From contig QOAX01000218.1 in assembly GCA_003972865.1 (NCBI GenBank), positions 1 through 23,532 on the forward strand: 23,532 nucleotides of DNA, read 5' to 3'. The notes under the pieces are model-generated. The model saw nothing but the letters and a program-made list of their open reading frames with translations, had not been told where the DNA came from and ran no database searches. Source of the DNA: Verrucomicrobiota bacterium (GTDB lineage Bacteria; Verrucomicrobiota; Verrucomicrobiia; Limisphaerales; UBA1096). Both the position numbers and the translations under genes were made by a program. This document shows, piece by piece, positions 23,479-23,532 of the stretch. Position 1 is the stretch's first letter, and every line of letters begins with the position of its first letter.

Positions 23479-23532
23479 TCAGAGTCGTTTCACATAGACA
23501 TAGTACGCGCCGCAGATGGAGTTGGCTCGACC
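23479..23532 (-). CDS. C-terminal tail of an upstream gene (partial)
   Basis: The reverse strand is open from the right window edge and ends at 23479 with GRANSICGAYYVYVKRL. The residues look like a real protein end, and the stop lies nine bases before the next gene's start, as in an operon. Only 17 residues are visible, so I cannot name the family. It is on the same strand as the phosphatase-like and DUF1080 genes. Confidence 0.45.
   Translation of the reverse strand, partial: GRANSICGAYYVYVKRL

Overview
The window looks like a chromosomal segment of a Verrucomicrobiota member, or less likely another PVC-group bacterium such as a planctomycete. The clues are a PSCyt1/DUF1549/DUF1553 gene followed by a Tat-exported DUF1501 gene, a DUF1080 protein, a PQQ-like beta-propeller, a sulfatase-fold phosphatase, Gfo/Idh/MocA and phytanoyl-CoA dioxygenase genes, and an IHF/HU protein of the type common in Verrucomicrobiota. 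The assignment is inferred from gene content; there is no rRNA or tRNA gene in the window.

Layout. (1) Positions 1-5338, plus strand: a tightly packed type II secretion/type IV pilus-like operon of GspL/PilM-PilN-like (5' end outside the window), GspM/PilO-like, GspC/PilP-like, and a secretin divided between two genes. (2) 5339-5920: a gap of 582 bases between convergent units with no convincing gene. (3) 5921-7965, minus: a phytanoyl-CoA dioxygenase-like gene and a Gfo/Idh/MocA oxidoreductase, separated by an AT-rich inverted repeat. (4) 8059-9490, minus: a two-N-domain secretin-like gene broken into four reading-frame pieces at three homopolymer runs. (5) 9556-13252, plus: the PSCyt1/DUF1549/DUF1553 and DUF1501 pair. 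(6) 13409-13792, plus: the HU/IHF gene, convergent with uup and prfC (13796-17335, minus). (7) 17510-18087: a small HTH protein and cutA, convergent. (8) 18175-21565, plus: a PQQ-propeller protein and a large exported protein of unknown family that may be glycosidase-like. (9) 21620-23532, minus: DUF1080, a phosphatase/sulfatase-fold enzyme, and the tail of a third gene.

The most unusual structure is a highly iterated palindrome, CTTGGCCAAG. I count 16 exact copies plus several near copies. It often extends to CGCTTGGCCAAGCG, and once to a perfect 20-mer. It occurs inside genes, mostly read as Leu-Ala-Lys but also as Leu-Gly-Gln and Trp-Pro, and between genes, often just after stop codons. 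One place holds three copies at 12-base spacing. By chance a given 10-mer would be expected far less than once in a window of this size. This resembles iterated-palindrome systems such as cyanobacterial HIP1, or uptake/REP-like elements, but with a core I do not recognise from any described system.

Two further points stand out. The secretin split falls inside the last N-domain, and each half carries its own export signal. The broken gene hides a repeated NW..VNP.NWF peptide that is visible only in a reading frame of 55 codons.
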